From positions 1-29,317 of the forward strand of contig JBAYTA010000015.1 of the NCBI GenBank assembly GCA_041675865.1: a stretch of DNA of 29,317 nucleotides, written 5' to 3'. The position numbers and the translations under genes are program-made. This document shows positions 1 through 7,644 of the stretch, one piece after another. The notes beneath the pieces are model-generated. The model was not told where the DNA came from. It made no database searches and saw only the letters and a list, made by a program, of their open reading frames with translations. How positions within the stretch are numbered: position 1 is the first letter of the stretch; each line of letters opens with the position of its first letter. The stretch comes from DUVT01 sp041675865 (GTDB lineage Bacteria; Bacillota_I; Bacilli_A; ML615J-28; CAG-698).

Positions 1-199
1 AACAGGTGGTTCATCATCAAAAATAGTATATTTAATACCTGTATATAATACAATTTTAGGTTTAAAGGATATACTTAGTTTTAATTTTGACATAATTAAT
101 TTCTTGATTATACTAGGTTCTAGCGTTCTTTATATAAGTATTATAGTATTTGTTTTAGTAAGAATGTTTAAAAGTGAGAAAGTTTTATACTCTAAGTAA
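1..199 (+). CDS. ABC-2/NatB-like permease, C-terminal fragment
   Basis: The window opens inside a coding region read in the frame starting at base 2 and ending at TAA 197-199, about 65 residues. The visible part has a PVYNTILGLKDIL stretch, a hydrophobic segment (residues roughly 37-56 of the fragment) and a short charged C-terminus. This arrangement resembles the end of ABC-2 type permeases of the NatB/YhaP kind, membrane subunits of ABC exporters reported for Na+ or peptide efflux. The N-terminus and any ATPase partner lie outside the window, so substrate and operon cannot be judged. No clear terminator follows before the FMN riboswitch promoter. The family call rests on overall similarity of a short piece. 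Confidence 0.6.
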   Translation, partial: TGGSSSKIVYLIPVYNTILGLKDILSFNFDIINFLIILGSSVLYISIIVFVLVRMFKSEKVLYSK

Positions 200-229
200 A
201 CACTTTCTTTTAAATATTGTTTAAACTTA

Positions 230-258
230 TTGATAAATTATAATTAGTAGTGTATAAT
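230..258 (+). promoter_or_regulatory. Sigma-A promoter of the FMN riboswitch/ribU unit
   Basis: TTGATA (230-235) and TATAAT (253-258) are separated by exactly 17 bases. Transcription would start near 265, just before the riboswitch. Confidence 0.75.
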
Positions 259-271
259 AATAAATGTAAAT

Positions 272-383
272 AATCTTCAGGGCAGGGTGTAATTCCCGAC
301 CGGCGGTAAAGTCCGCGAGCTAATTATTAGCACGAATTGGTGAAACTCCAATACCGATAGTTAAAGTCTAGATGGAAGAAGAG
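272..383 (+). promoter_or_regulatory. FMN riboswitch (RFN element)
   Basis: The conserved RFN core is easy to recognise: AATCTTCAGGGCAGGGTG at the 5' side, CCGACCGGCGGTAAAGTC near 297-313, a variable arm at 314-332, TTGGTGAAACTCCAA at 337-351, and ACCGATAGTTAAAGTC followed by GATGG at 353-375. P1 closes between ATCTTC (273-278) and GAAGA (378-382). The element senses flavin mononucleotide. It is followed at once by an intrinsic terminator, so it should stop transcription of the downstream riboflavin transporter when FMN is plentiful. Confidence 0.96.
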
Positions 384-406
384 GCATATTATTTTTGCTT
401 TTTTTT

Positions 407-435
407 GCTCGTGAAGTATTTTCACGAGCATTTTT
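407..435 (+). terminator. Intrinsic terminator of the FMN riboswitch
   Basis: A perfect 9-bp stem GCTCGTGAA (407-415) / TTCACGAGC (421-429) with a 5-base loop is followed by ATTTTT. It lies between the aptamer and the ribU start, as expected for transcriptional attenuation. Confidence 0.9.
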
Positions 436-464
436 GCTCTGAAATACATAAGAGAGGTAAAAAT

Positions 465-1382
465 ATGTATTTAAGTGAATTTTGGACTAACCATGGAGAT
501 GATATTGTATTATCATCAGTCTTTATTCTAGCGAGTGTTTTTTTACTTGTTAGTTTAATTATTAATCTAGGTAAGAACAACACGAACAAAAAACTCTATA
601 TAATTGGAGGGATAATTTTTGTTCTAGCGTTATTTGGTGTTAACTATGTTATTATTAGGGATTATAAAGAATTATTAGTTGCTGATCCAGATGCCGAAAC
701 TCTATTCCCGATTGCAAGAACGATGCTATTTAATGCATTTGTAATTATAATATTTGCAGGGATCGGGTATTTATTTGTAAACAAGAGAAATAAAGTTAAG
801 GATAAAACTACAGTTACTAGTGTTGCAATCTTAGCTTTATTAGTTGCACTAGCAAGTGTTTTGATGTTATTTGGAATTCCAATTTTTCCTAGCGCAGATT
901 ACTTAAAAGTAGAAGTAAGTGCGTTAATATATTTTATGGTGTATTTATGGTTTGGGATAAAACCAACAGTTACAGTAATCCTACTTACTAATATTATTCA
1001 TATAATAATGCCATCAGTAACTGCACCACTTGTTTTTGGTTTAGATGAAACTGCGAATATTGTCGCGTGTTTAGTTTTTCTAACTCCTTCATTTATAGCA
1101 TTTAGAAAATTAGATAAAGATGAGATGCCTGAATTTAGAAAAGTTATTGCAACATCTATTGTAGGAGTTATTCTAACAACTGTCTTTATGGTATTATATA
1201 ATTACTTTATATTTATTCCTGTATATGAATACTTATTAGGATTTCCACTAGGTTTTGATTTTGTTGGTGTACTTGCTTTATTTGGTCCATTCAATTTAAT
1301 CAAATGGGGTTTAGTGTGTATAGTTGTTATATTCTTATATAGAAAATTATTTGGTTTAAAATTACAATTAGTTAGACAATAA
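465..1382 (+). CDS. ribU: RibU-like ECF riboflavin transporter S component, N-terminally extended
   Basis: This is a predicted membrane substrate-binding subunit (S component) of an energy-coupling-factor transporter, importing riboflavin. The ATG at 465 is chosen because AGAGAGG (451-457) sits before it. The upstream in-frame ATG at 372 is inside the riboswitch and is not credible. The product is 305 residues. The C-terminal ~190 (from about 115) match RibU size, with several membrane helices and an IFPSADYLKVEVSAL loop typical of the family. The first ~110 residues add three predicted helices (about 13-34, 42-62 and 84-105) that a normal RibU lacks. The riboswitch upstream strongly supports the flavin substrate. 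The ECF ATPase and T subunits are not in this window. Confidence 0.85.
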   Translation: MYLSEFWTNHGDDIVLSSVFILASVFLLVSLIINLGKNNTNKKLYIIGGIIFVLALFGVNYVIIRDYKELLVADPDAETLFPIARTMLFNAFVIIIFAGIGYLFVNKRNKVKDKTTVTSVAILALLVALASVLMLFGIPIFPSADYLKVEVSALIYFMVYLWFGIKPTVTVILLTNIIHIIMPSVTAPLVFGLDETANIVACLVFLTPSFIAFRKLDKDEMPEFRKVIATSIVGVILTTVFMVLYNYFIFIPVYEYLLGFPLGFDFVGVLALFGPFNLIKWGLVCIVVIFLYRKLFGLKLQLVRQ

Positions 1383-1384
1383 TA

Positions 1385-1410
1385 AAAAGCTGCAAATTAC
1401 TGCAGCTTTT
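1385..1410. terminator. Bidirectional terminator between ribU and the minus-strand pair
   Basis: A 10-bp inverted repeat AAAAGCTGCA (1385-1394) / TGCAGCTTTT (1401-1410) has T runs on both strands. It serves ribU and the convergent Tyr/Pro-rich gene. Confidence 0.85.
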
Positions 1411-1413
1411 ATT

Positions 1414-1626
1414 TTAATACCATCTACGACGTCTATATGGCCTATAGTATGGATATCTATATGGGTATGCATACGGATATTGATAAGGATATGGGTATGG
1501 ATAAGGATAATAAGACTGACGTCCTAAACTTCCCCAAAAAGGTGCACCCAATGCAAATCCAGTTAATAAAGGTATGACCCTTTCACCTTGTTGACTTTTA
1601 GGTGAAGGGTATGGTCGATAATTCAT
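1414..1626 (-). CDS. Small Tyr/Pro/Arg-rich protein of unknown function
   Basis: The 70-residue product is probably real. It has a strong Shine-Dalgarno sequence (AGGAGGG, complement of 1632-1638) five bases before its ATG, and the convergent terminator follows its stop. Residues 1-17 are polar. Residues 18-36 are mildly hydrophobic and glycine-containing, perhaps a membrane or surface-associating segment. Residues 39-63 alternate Tyr and Pro (PYPYPYPYQYPYAYPYRYPY), and the tail is RRRR followed by WY. Tyr/Pro-rich low-complexity proteins occur in spore coats and cell surfaces of Bacillota, but that is only a loose analogy. It lies 50 bases downstream of the VanY-like gene on the same strand, so co-transcription and a cell-envelope role are plausible inferences. 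Confidence 0.65.
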   Translation of the reverse strand: MNYRPYPSPKSQQGERVIPLLTGFALGAPFWGSLGRQSYYPYPYPYPYQYPYAYPYRYPYYRPYRRRRWY

Positions 1627-1676
1627 CTAATCCCTCCTCTATAATATCTTATGAAAAAATGGGGATATGGTGAGTT

Positions 1677-2546
1677 TTAAATTTCTAGATTAGAAAAGAT
1701 ATATTCTTCTAAAGTTAGATCATTTGCCATTATTTCATATGCAGTATCTCCAACATAGCGAAAATGCCATGGCTCAAATTGGTATGTTGTTATCTCGGTT
1801 TTATTTTTTGGAAATCTAAGAATAAAACCATATTTATAACAGTTATTAATTAACCATTTATAGGTAGGAGTATTTTCTAATTCATTTATTAATCCGACAT
1901 CAAATGGACTAATATCAATTGCATATCCTGTTTGATGCTCGCTATGGCCGGGTTTTGCACTAATTGTATCATCATTATAGACATTATAAAATAGGTGCTC
2001 TTGTCTTTTGTAGGAACGAAACCCAGAGAAGATAGCAAAACTAATATTATCTTTAAGTGCATCGAGATACATTTTTTGATAATTATCTAATACTTCTTTT
2101 TTAAGCATAATATCTGCATTAGTATATTCAATTTCATAATCCATTACACTTACTAAATTTGAGGGTATAAAATCTTTTGAAAGATAATATGATTTATTTA
2201 CTAAAACAAGATTTGTGTCTAAGAATAGCGCAGGTAGAGGATTTACATATGGCTTAAAGTAATTTATATGCCTAAAGCTATTAATGCTTTCTAAGTGCGT
2301 TAGTTTTTGAGTTGTTCTAATTAGCTCATATGAATTATAATTATATAAATCAAAGTATTTATATTTCATATATAAATTAAGATTTTCTAAATCTATATTA
2401 TTATCTAATATATAATTTATTTCTTCCCTTGAAAAATTATCATCTAAAGTAAATACATTACTTTGTTTTAGTTTAATTTTTGGGTATATAATAAAAGAAA
2501 GTAAGATAATTAAAATTAGAATAATAAAAACATATTTTTTCTTCAT
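1677..2546 (-). CDS. VanY/DacB-type D-alanyl-D-alanine carboxypeptidase (peptidase M15B)
   Basis: This zinc peptidase is predicted to trim the terminal D-Ala from peptidoglycan stem peptides outside the membrane. Residues 5-22 form a single N-terminal hydrophobic signal anchor preceded by three lysines. About 120 residues of unassigned sequence follow. The C-terminal M15B domain carries SGFRSY (174-179), the zinc motif GHSEHQTGYAID (H204 and D211), and EPWHF (catalytic E258 and ligand H261). All metal and catalytic residues are present. It is transcribed divergently from polA across about 100 bases and leads toward the Tyr/Pro-rich gene. Its ribosome-binding site is weak (GAAGAT). Other M15B functions, such as L,D- or D,D-dipeptidase activity, cannot be excluded. 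Confidence 0.87.
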   Translation of the reverse strand: MKKKYVFIILILIILLSFIIYPKIKLKQSNVFTLDDNFSREEINYILDNNIDLENLNLYMKYKYFDLYNYNSYELIRTTQKLTHLESINSFRHINYFKPYVNPLPALFLDTNLVLVNKSYYLSKDFIPSNLVSVMDYEIEYTNADIMLKKEVLDNYQKMYLDALKDNISFAIFSGFRSYKRQEHLFYNVYNDDTISAKPGHSEHQTGYAIDISPFDVGLINELENTPTYKWLINNCYKYGFILRFPKNKTEITTYQFEPWHFRYVGDTAYEIMANDLTLEEYIFSNLEI

Positions 2547-2597
2547 AATTATATTATCTTCAATATTCTTAAATCTATATTATTTTTTTCTCTTTTG

Positions 2598-2606
2598 TGA
2601 TAAAAT
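2598..2606 (+). promoter_or_regulatory. Extended -10 promoter of the polA unit
   Basis: TGATAAAAT is a TGn-extended -10 element with no good -35. It lies 44 bases before the polA start in the divergent gap with the VanY-like gene. Confidence 0.55.
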
Positions 2607-2649
2607 AGGATAATAAGTAATGATATAAAATTATAGAAAAGGTGGCAAA

Positions 2650-5280
2650 ATGACAGATAATAAAAAAAGATTAGTCTTATTAGATGGATACTCTCTTATG
2701 TTTAGAGCATATTATGCAACAGCATATAGAGGTAACTTAATGCAGACATCTACAGGTATATATACTAACGCAATTTATGGATTTTATGCAATGACCAATA
2801 AATTACTAACTTCAGAAGAATATACTTTTGTTGCCCTAGATGCTGGAAGTCAAACATTTAGACATCAAGAGTTCCCTGAATATAAAGGGACAAGAAAACC
2901 AGTTGATCAAGAATTGATTTCGCAAATTCCTCTTGTTAAAAGATATTTAGATATTTTAAATATTAGAAGATTTGAAACACTTGATTATGAAGCAGATGAT
3001 TTATTAGCTTCTGTTGCAACAAAGTTTTATGATGATTTTGATGAAATAGTTATTGTTTCTGGAGATAGAGATTTACTACAATTAGTAAATGATAAAGTAA
3101 AAGTTTTACTTCCTTTAAGAGGAACATCAGAGTTTGATGAATATAACATAGATAATTTTTATGAAAAGATGAGTATTTATCCTAACCAAGTAACTGATTA
3201 TAAAGGGATGGTAGGAGATACATCGGATAACTTACCTGGAATAAAAGGTATAGGTGATAAAACCGCAGTAAAATTATTAAATGAATATCAAACATTAGCA
3301 AATATTTTAGAAAATCTAGATAATTTAAAAGGAAAAGTTAAAGAAAATTTTGAAGAGTATAAAGAGATTGGTTTAAAATGTAAATACCTTGCTACCTTGA
3401 AAAGAGATGTAAAGATAGTTTATAGTAAGGAAGATTTACGATTAGAAAAGTATGATGTAGATGATTTAACAAACTTTCTAAAAGAACTAGAATTTAATTC
3501 TTTCTTAAGAGAATTAAATAAAAAGACATTTATCCAAGAGGATATTAACTATACTATAATTAGTGACGTAAATGCAGATTTAACAAGCATATTAAACTCT
3601 GAAGGCTTTATGAATATGGAAATCTTTGGGAAGACTTATTATGTTGGTGAGTTTTTAGGTATAAGTTATGTAAGTGATAAATGTAAGATTTTCTTAACAA
3701 AGGAAGTTGTTGTAAATAATAAGTCAGTTAGAGCTTATTTAGAAGGAAATGAAAAGAAAAATGTATTTGACTTAAAAGCTTTTCTTTTGGTATTAAATAG
3801 ATATGGAATTAGTTTAAACAATGTAGTATTTGATTTAATGATTGCTGCATATATCATTAATCCAAATTTTGGAGCATCTGATTTCAAACAAGTAATTAGT
3901 AATTTTGAAGATAATAGTATTGCTTATTATGAAACAATCTATGGAGCTAATACAAAAGCAAAGATTCCTATGGTTGATGTATATGCAAAGTATTCAGTTG
4001 AAAAATCTTTAGCTTTAAAGTTAGTCAAGAAAAAAGTACTTATTCAGATTATTGAACTTGATATAGAAGAATTATATAATATGGAAATGGCTCTAGCAGC
4101 AGTTCTATCTAAAATTGAAGAAAATGGTTTATTAGTTGATGTTGATAGATTAAATACAATTGGAATAGACTTAAATAATAGAATTAAAGTTATTGAAAAA
4201 GAAATTATTGAAATTGCTGGAGTTGAGTTTAATATAAATTCTCCAAAGCAATTAGGTGAAGTTCTATTTGAAAAATTAAATCTTCCACATGGAAAGAAAA
4301 ATAAAACAGGTTATTCTACGAATGTTGATGTTTTAGAAAAGCTTGCACCTGATTTTTTAATTGCAAGAAAGGTTTTAGAATATAGAGGATTAAATAAATT
4401 AATTACCACTTATGTAAACGGGATTAAAGACTTAGTTGATGATGAAGGATATATTCATCCTCTTTATAAGCAAACAGAAACGCAGACTGGTAGACTAGCA
4501 TCAATCGAACCAAATATTCAAAATATGCCAATAAGAACAGAAGAAGGGCAAGTTATTAGAGAAATCTTTACTTCAAGATTTAAGAATGGTAAGATTTTAG
4601 CTGCCGATTATTCACAAATTGAACTAAGAGTTTTAGCGCATATGTCAGGAGATAAAGAGATGATAGATGCATTTAATCACTCTGTAGATTTTCATTCTCT
4701 AACTGCTTCAAGACTATATGAAGTTGAAATTGAAAATGTATCTAAGGATATGCGAAGAATGGCAAAAGCTATAAACTTTGGGATAATTTATGGAATGAGT
4801 GCTTGGGGTCTAAGTGAAACCATTAATGTTAGTCCACTAGAAGCTAATATTTATATTAATAAATATTTTGATACATTTAAGGAATCAAAGAAATTTTTAG
4901 ATTCATTAATTGAAGGTGCAAAAAAAGATGGATTTACAAAAACCATTTTAAATAGAAGAAGATATATACCTGAAGCAATGAGTTCAAATGCTAATTTACG
5001 TGCCTTTGGAGAAAGAACTGCTATGAATGCTCCTATCCAAGGAAGTGCTGCAGATATTATTAAAATTGCTATGGTTAATTTAGATAAAAGAATGAAACAA
5101 GAAAATATTAAATCATTAATGATAGCTCAAGTACATGATGAGTTAGTCTTTGATTGTGTTTTAGAAGAGCTAGATTTAGTTGAAAAGATTGTAAGAGAAG
5201 AAATGGAAAAAGCTTATAGCTTAAAAGTTAAACTAGTTGTTGGTACAGCTAGTGGAACATCGTGGTCAGAAGCAAAATAA
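2650..5280 (+). CDS. polA: DNA polymerase I
   Basis: Gap-filling polymerase and 5'-3' exonuclease that removes RNA primers and serves excision repair. Length (876 residues) is normal for Bacilli. The N-terminal 5' nuclease domain (about 1-290) has YEADDLLA, VSGDRDLLQL and GDTSDNLPGIKGIG. The central region (about 300-470) is a degenerate 3'-5' exonuclease fold: the DxE, second Asp and YxxxD sites are not preserved, so proofreading is probably absent. The polymerase domain has motif A DYSQIELRV (D653), the O-helix RRMAKAINFGIIYG (R702, K706, F710) and motif C QVHDELVF (H829, D830, E831). The start follows AAAGGTGG. It is first in a tightly packed run with nitroreductase, mutM and coaE. Confidence 0.98.
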   Translation: MTDNKKRLVLLDGYSLMFRAYYATAYRGNLMQTSTGIYTNAIYGFYAMTNKLLTSEEYTFVALDAGSQTFRHQEFPEYKGTRKPVDQELISQIPLVKRYLDILNIRRFETLDYEADDLLASVATKFYDDFDEIVIVSGDRDLLQLVNDKVKVLLPLRGTSEFDEYNIDNFYEKMSIYPNQVTDYKGMVGDTSDNLPGIKGIGDKTAVKLLNEYQTLANILENLDNLKGKVKENFEEYKEIGLKCKYLATLKRDVKIVYSKEDLRLEKYDVDDLTNFLKELEFNSFLRELNKKTFIQEDINYTIISDVNADLTSILNSEGFMNMEIFGKTYYVGEFLGISYVSDKCKIFLTKEVVVNNKSVRAYLEGNEKKNVFDLKAFLLVLNRYGISLNNVVFDLMIAAYIINPNFGASDFKQVISNFEDNSIAYYETIYGANTKAKIPMVDVYAKYSVEKSLALKLVKKKVLIQIIELDIEELYNMEMALAAVLSKIEENGLLVDVDRLNTIGIDLNNRIKVIEKEIIEIAGVEFNINSPKQLGEVLFEKLNLPHGKKNKTGYSTNVDVLEKLAPDFLIARKVLEYRGLNKLITTYVNGIKDLVDDEGYIHPLYKQTETQTGRLASIEPNIQNMPIRTEEGQVIREIFTSRFKNGKILAADYSQIELRVLAHMSGDKEMIDAFNHSVDFHSLTASRLYEVEIENVSKDMRRMAKAINFGIIYGMSAWGLSETINVSPLEANIYINKYFDTFKESKKFLDSLIEGAKKDGFTKTILNRRRYIPEAMSSNANLRAFGERTAMNAPIQGSAADIIKIAMVNLDKRMKQENIKSLMIAQVHDELVFDCVLEELDLVEKIVREEMEKAYSLKVKLVVGTASGTSWSEAK

Positions 5281-5297
5281 ATACGAAAGGAATTTTT

Positions 5298-5798
5298 ATG
5301 GACATCATAAATAAAAGAAGAAGTGTAAGAAAATATCTTAATAAAGAAATTTCTGATAATGATTTAGATTTGCTAGTTCGTGCAGGTATGCAAGCACCAA
5401 CTGCTGTAAATCAACAAGCCAATTGTTTTTATATAGTTAGAAAAAAAGAGAATTTAGAATTGTTAGCGAGTCTTCTTAGCAATGCATCAATGGTAAAAGA
5501 TGCTAATTGTGCTATTTTTGTTTTAATAGATAAGTCAAAACTAAAAAGAGCAAATATGAAATCTCAAGATGCTGCTAGTGCAACAACTCTTATTTTATTA
5601 GAAGCAACTAACTTAGGAATAGGTTCTTGTTGGTGTGGGATATATCCAAATGAAGATCGAATGAAGATAGCAAGCGATGCTCTAAAGATAAGTGAAAACT
5701 ATATTGTTTTTTCTTTAATTGCTTTAGGTTATCCACTGGATAGTAATGCACTACATTTTATTGATAGATATGATGGAAGTAAAATATTTTATGATTGA
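5298..5798 (+). CDS. Nitroreductase-family FMN flavoprotein
   Basis: Predicted FMN-dependent NAD(P)H oxidoreductase acting on nitro compounds, quinones or flavins; the physiological substrate is unknown. ATG 5298 is preferred over an earlier in-frame start that would overlap polA, because GAAAGGA (5285-5291) precedes it. The 166-residue product starts with the family's phosphate-binding RRSVRKY and continues with MQAPTAVNQQ. A GIGSCWCGIYP stretch lies near residues 112-122, as in small nitroreductases that often act as dimers. It sits 17 bases after polA and 2 bases before mutM. This position between two DNA-metabolism genes is not a standard Bacilli arrangement; no functional link is shown. 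It ends with TGA, evidence that TGA is a stop here. Confidence 0.9.
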   Translation: MDIINKRRSVRKYLNKEISDNDLDLLVRAGMQAPTAVNQQANCFYIVRKKENLELLASLLSNASMVKDANCAIFVLIDKSKLKRANMKSQDAASATTLILLEATNLGIGSCWCGIYPNEDRMKIASDALKISENYIVFSLIALGYPLDSNALHFIDRYDGSKIFYD

Positions 5799-5800
5799 TT

Positions 5801-6637
5801 ATGCCAGAATTACCAGAAGTTGAAACGGTTAGAAATACCTTAAAAAAGAATATATTAAATAAGAAAATAAAAGAAGTAAAAGTTTATTTTGAGAAAATTA
5901 TTAGGAATGTACAAGTAGATCTGTTCAAAGAAAAACTTAAGGGTCAAGAATTTGTAGATATCTTAAGAAGAGGAAAATATTTAATCTTTGAACTAAATGA
6001 TTATTATTTAGTAAGCCATTTAAGAATGGAAGGGAAATATAATCTAATGCAGCAAGAAGAATTAAGTAAACACGAACATGTTGTCTTTTCATTTCTTGAT
6101 GGGACAAATCTTCGTTATCACGATGTTAGAAAGTTTGGAACAATGGATTTATTTCCTAAAATGGATCTTTTAGATTTATATAAACTTGATCCACTTAAAA
6201 GGGTGGCTCCAGATCCATTTGAAGAAGATTTTAGTTTTGATGATGTTTTAAACAAACTACTAAGAAGTAAAAAGCCAATTAAGACAGCTTTATTAGACCA
6301 ACAAATAATTAGTGGGATAGGCAATATTTATGTTGATGAAATCTTATTTATGAGTGGGATTCATCCTTTAACTCTAGCATCTAATTTAGATATGAAAAAT
6401 GTTAGAGATATTATTCAAAACTCAAAAACTGTCTTAACTAGAGCTATTACACTTGGCGGGACTACAATAAAGTCTTTCACATCTTCTCATAGTATTAGCG
6501 GAAGATTTCAAAATGAATTATTAGTTCATACAAAAGAAGATTGTCCTAATTGTAGCAAGAAATTAGTAAAAATTAAGGTTGGTGGCAGGACATCTTATAT
6601 ATGCGAAGAATGTCAAAAAATGATTGACAAAAACTAG
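5801..6637 (+). CDS. mutM: Formamidopyrimidine-DNA glycosylase (Fpg/MutM)
   Basis: Bifunctional glycosylase/AP lyase that excises 8-oxoguanine and formamidopyrimidines. The ATG at 5801 is chosen over a TTG two codons earlier because the enzyme needs Pro directly after the initiator Met as nucleophile; the sequence begins MPELPEVETVR, with P2 and E3 in place. RRGKYL carries the conserved lysine. The C-terminal zinc finger has C248, C251, C268 and C271, with the DNA-contacting R263 in GGRTSY. The 278-residue length is normal. The polA-mutM-coaE order is classic for Bacilli. No strong Shine-Dalgarno sequence is visible, so translation is probably coupled to the nitroreductase gene. Confidence 0.97.
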   Translation: MPELPEVETVRNTLKKNILNKKIKEVKVYFEKIIRNVQVDLFKEKLKGQEFVDILRRGKYLIFELNDYYLVSHLRMEGKYNLMQQEELSKHEHVVFSFLDGTNLRYHDVRKFGTMDLFPKMDLLDLYKLDPLKRVAPDPFEEDFSFDDVLNKLLRSKKPIKTALLDQQIISGIGNIYVDEILFMSGIHPLTLASNLDMKNVRDIIQNSKTVLTRAITLGGTTIKSFTSSHSISGRFQNELLVHTKEDCPNCSKKLVKIKVGGRTSYICEECQKMIDKN

Positions 6638-6671
6638 TAAACATAATAAACTAGGATATAGGAGTAAGGCA

Positions 6672-7262
6672 ATGGTTATTGGAATTACAGGGTCAATTGC
6701 ATCGGGTAAATCAACAGTTACAAGATATTTACGAGAACAAGGATATCAGATAATAGATTCTGATGAGATAGTTCATAAACTATATGAAGAAGATAATGTA
6801 ATTAAAAAAATAGCTTCTTCTTTCTCTTCTGAAATCTTAGAAAATGGTAAGGTTGATCGAAAAAAGTTAGGACAAATTATTTTTAATAATAAAGACAAAA
6901 GACTAATTTTAAATAGTATAATTCATCCCCTTGTAATTAAGAAGATTAAAGAGAAAACTTCTAGCTATAAAGGTAAACTAGAAAATATAATCTTTGTAGA
7001 TATACCATTACTTTATGAAGAAAATCTAGAACACTTAGTTGATAAAGTTATTGTTATTTATCTTAACCAAACTAAGCAAATAAAAAGATTAATGGCAAGA
7101 GATTCAATTGATGAAGAATATGCTATTAAAAAGATAAAAGCTAGTATGAATCTAGAAGTAAAAAAAGCAAAAGCAGATTATGTTATAGATAATAGTTTTG
7201 ATTTATCTAATACATATAAAGAAACAGACGAAGTCCTTAGGAGGATTAAAAATGAAAATTAA
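6672..7262 (+). CDS. coaE: Dephospho-CoA kinase
   Basis: Phosphorylates the 3'-hydroxyl of dephospho-CoA in the last step of coenzyme A synthesis. The ATG at 6672 has AGGAG (6660-6664) at proper spacing. A longer in-frame reading from 6624 would overlap mutM and add residues before the P-loop that the family lacks. The 196-residue product opens with MVIGITGSIASGKST, the Walker A loop at residues 4-15. FVDIPLLYE in the middle and RLMARD follow, typical of the CoaE lid and substrate regions. It overlaps the next gene by 11 bases, suggesting translational coupling. Confidence 0.95.
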   Translation: MVIGITGSIASGKSTVTRYLREQGYQIIDSDEIVHKLYEEDNVIKKIASSFSSEILENGKVDRKKLGQIIFNNKDKRLILNSIIHPLVIKKIKEKTSSYKGKLENIIFVDIPLLYEENLEHLVDKVIVIYLNQTKQIKRLMARDSIDEEYAIKKIKASMNLEVKKAKADYVIDNSFDLSNTYKETDEVLRRIKNEN

Positions 7263-7620
7263 AGATTATTTTAATAATGATTTTGAAACATTAGAAGATC
7301 ATTATATACCAGAGTTAAGAACAAGATATTATCGTTGTTCTAATGATACTGCAAAAAAAGCAGTAATGGAGTTAATAGAATCTGAGAATGCGAAAGTGAA
7401 AGACATTATCGATCAGTATAATGAAATATTTTTTCAAGCACCTAATTATACATGTACAATAACTGTTATAAGTCCAAGAATTGCGGAAACAGCAATTGAT
7501 ATTAAAATTACAACTTATAAAATTATTGCTGCTGGTGCTGGGAAAAAGATTATAGAAAGAATGTATAAGTATTTAGATTCAAAATTACCGTTTAAAGGGG
7601 TAAGTTTATATAAGGGATAA
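7252..7620 (+). CDS. Uncharacterised 122-residue protein in the coaE-dnaB gap
   Basis: I do not recognise this protein. The ATG at 7252 has an excellent Shine-Dalgarno sequence (AGGAGG, 7239-7244) inside the end of coaE. The product starts MKIKDYFNNDFETLEDHYIP and is soluble, with no signal peptide, membrane segment or cysteine zinc motif (only two cysteines, far apart). Residues 30-60 look helical, 65-95 look like beta strands (TCTITVISPR, TAIDIKITTYK), and the tail is basic with GAGKKIIERMYKYL. In many Bacilli this slot before dnaB holds nrdR, but the residues here do not match NrdR. Coupling to coaE on one side and dnaB 24 bases away on the other suggests a housekeeping role, perhaps in replication. 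Confidence 0.8.
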   Translation: MKIKDYFNNDFETLEDHYIPELRTRYYRCSNDTAKKAVMELIESENAKVKDIIDQYNEIFFQAPNYTCTITVISPRIAETAIDIKITTYKIIAAGAGKKIIERMYKYLDSKLPFKGVSLYKG

Positions 7621-7644
7621 ATAAGAAATTGAGAGGAGTAAAAT

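Noticed and set aside
372..464. In-frame ATG upstream of ribU at 372
   Set aside because: It lies inside the FMN riboswitch and reads through its terminator hairpin; the ATG at 465 has a proper ribosome-binding site.
5796..5798. TGA as tryptophan (Mycoplasma code)
   Set aside because: TGA ends the nitroreductase, trmFO and uppS frames where the families end, and TGG is the Trp codon throughout.
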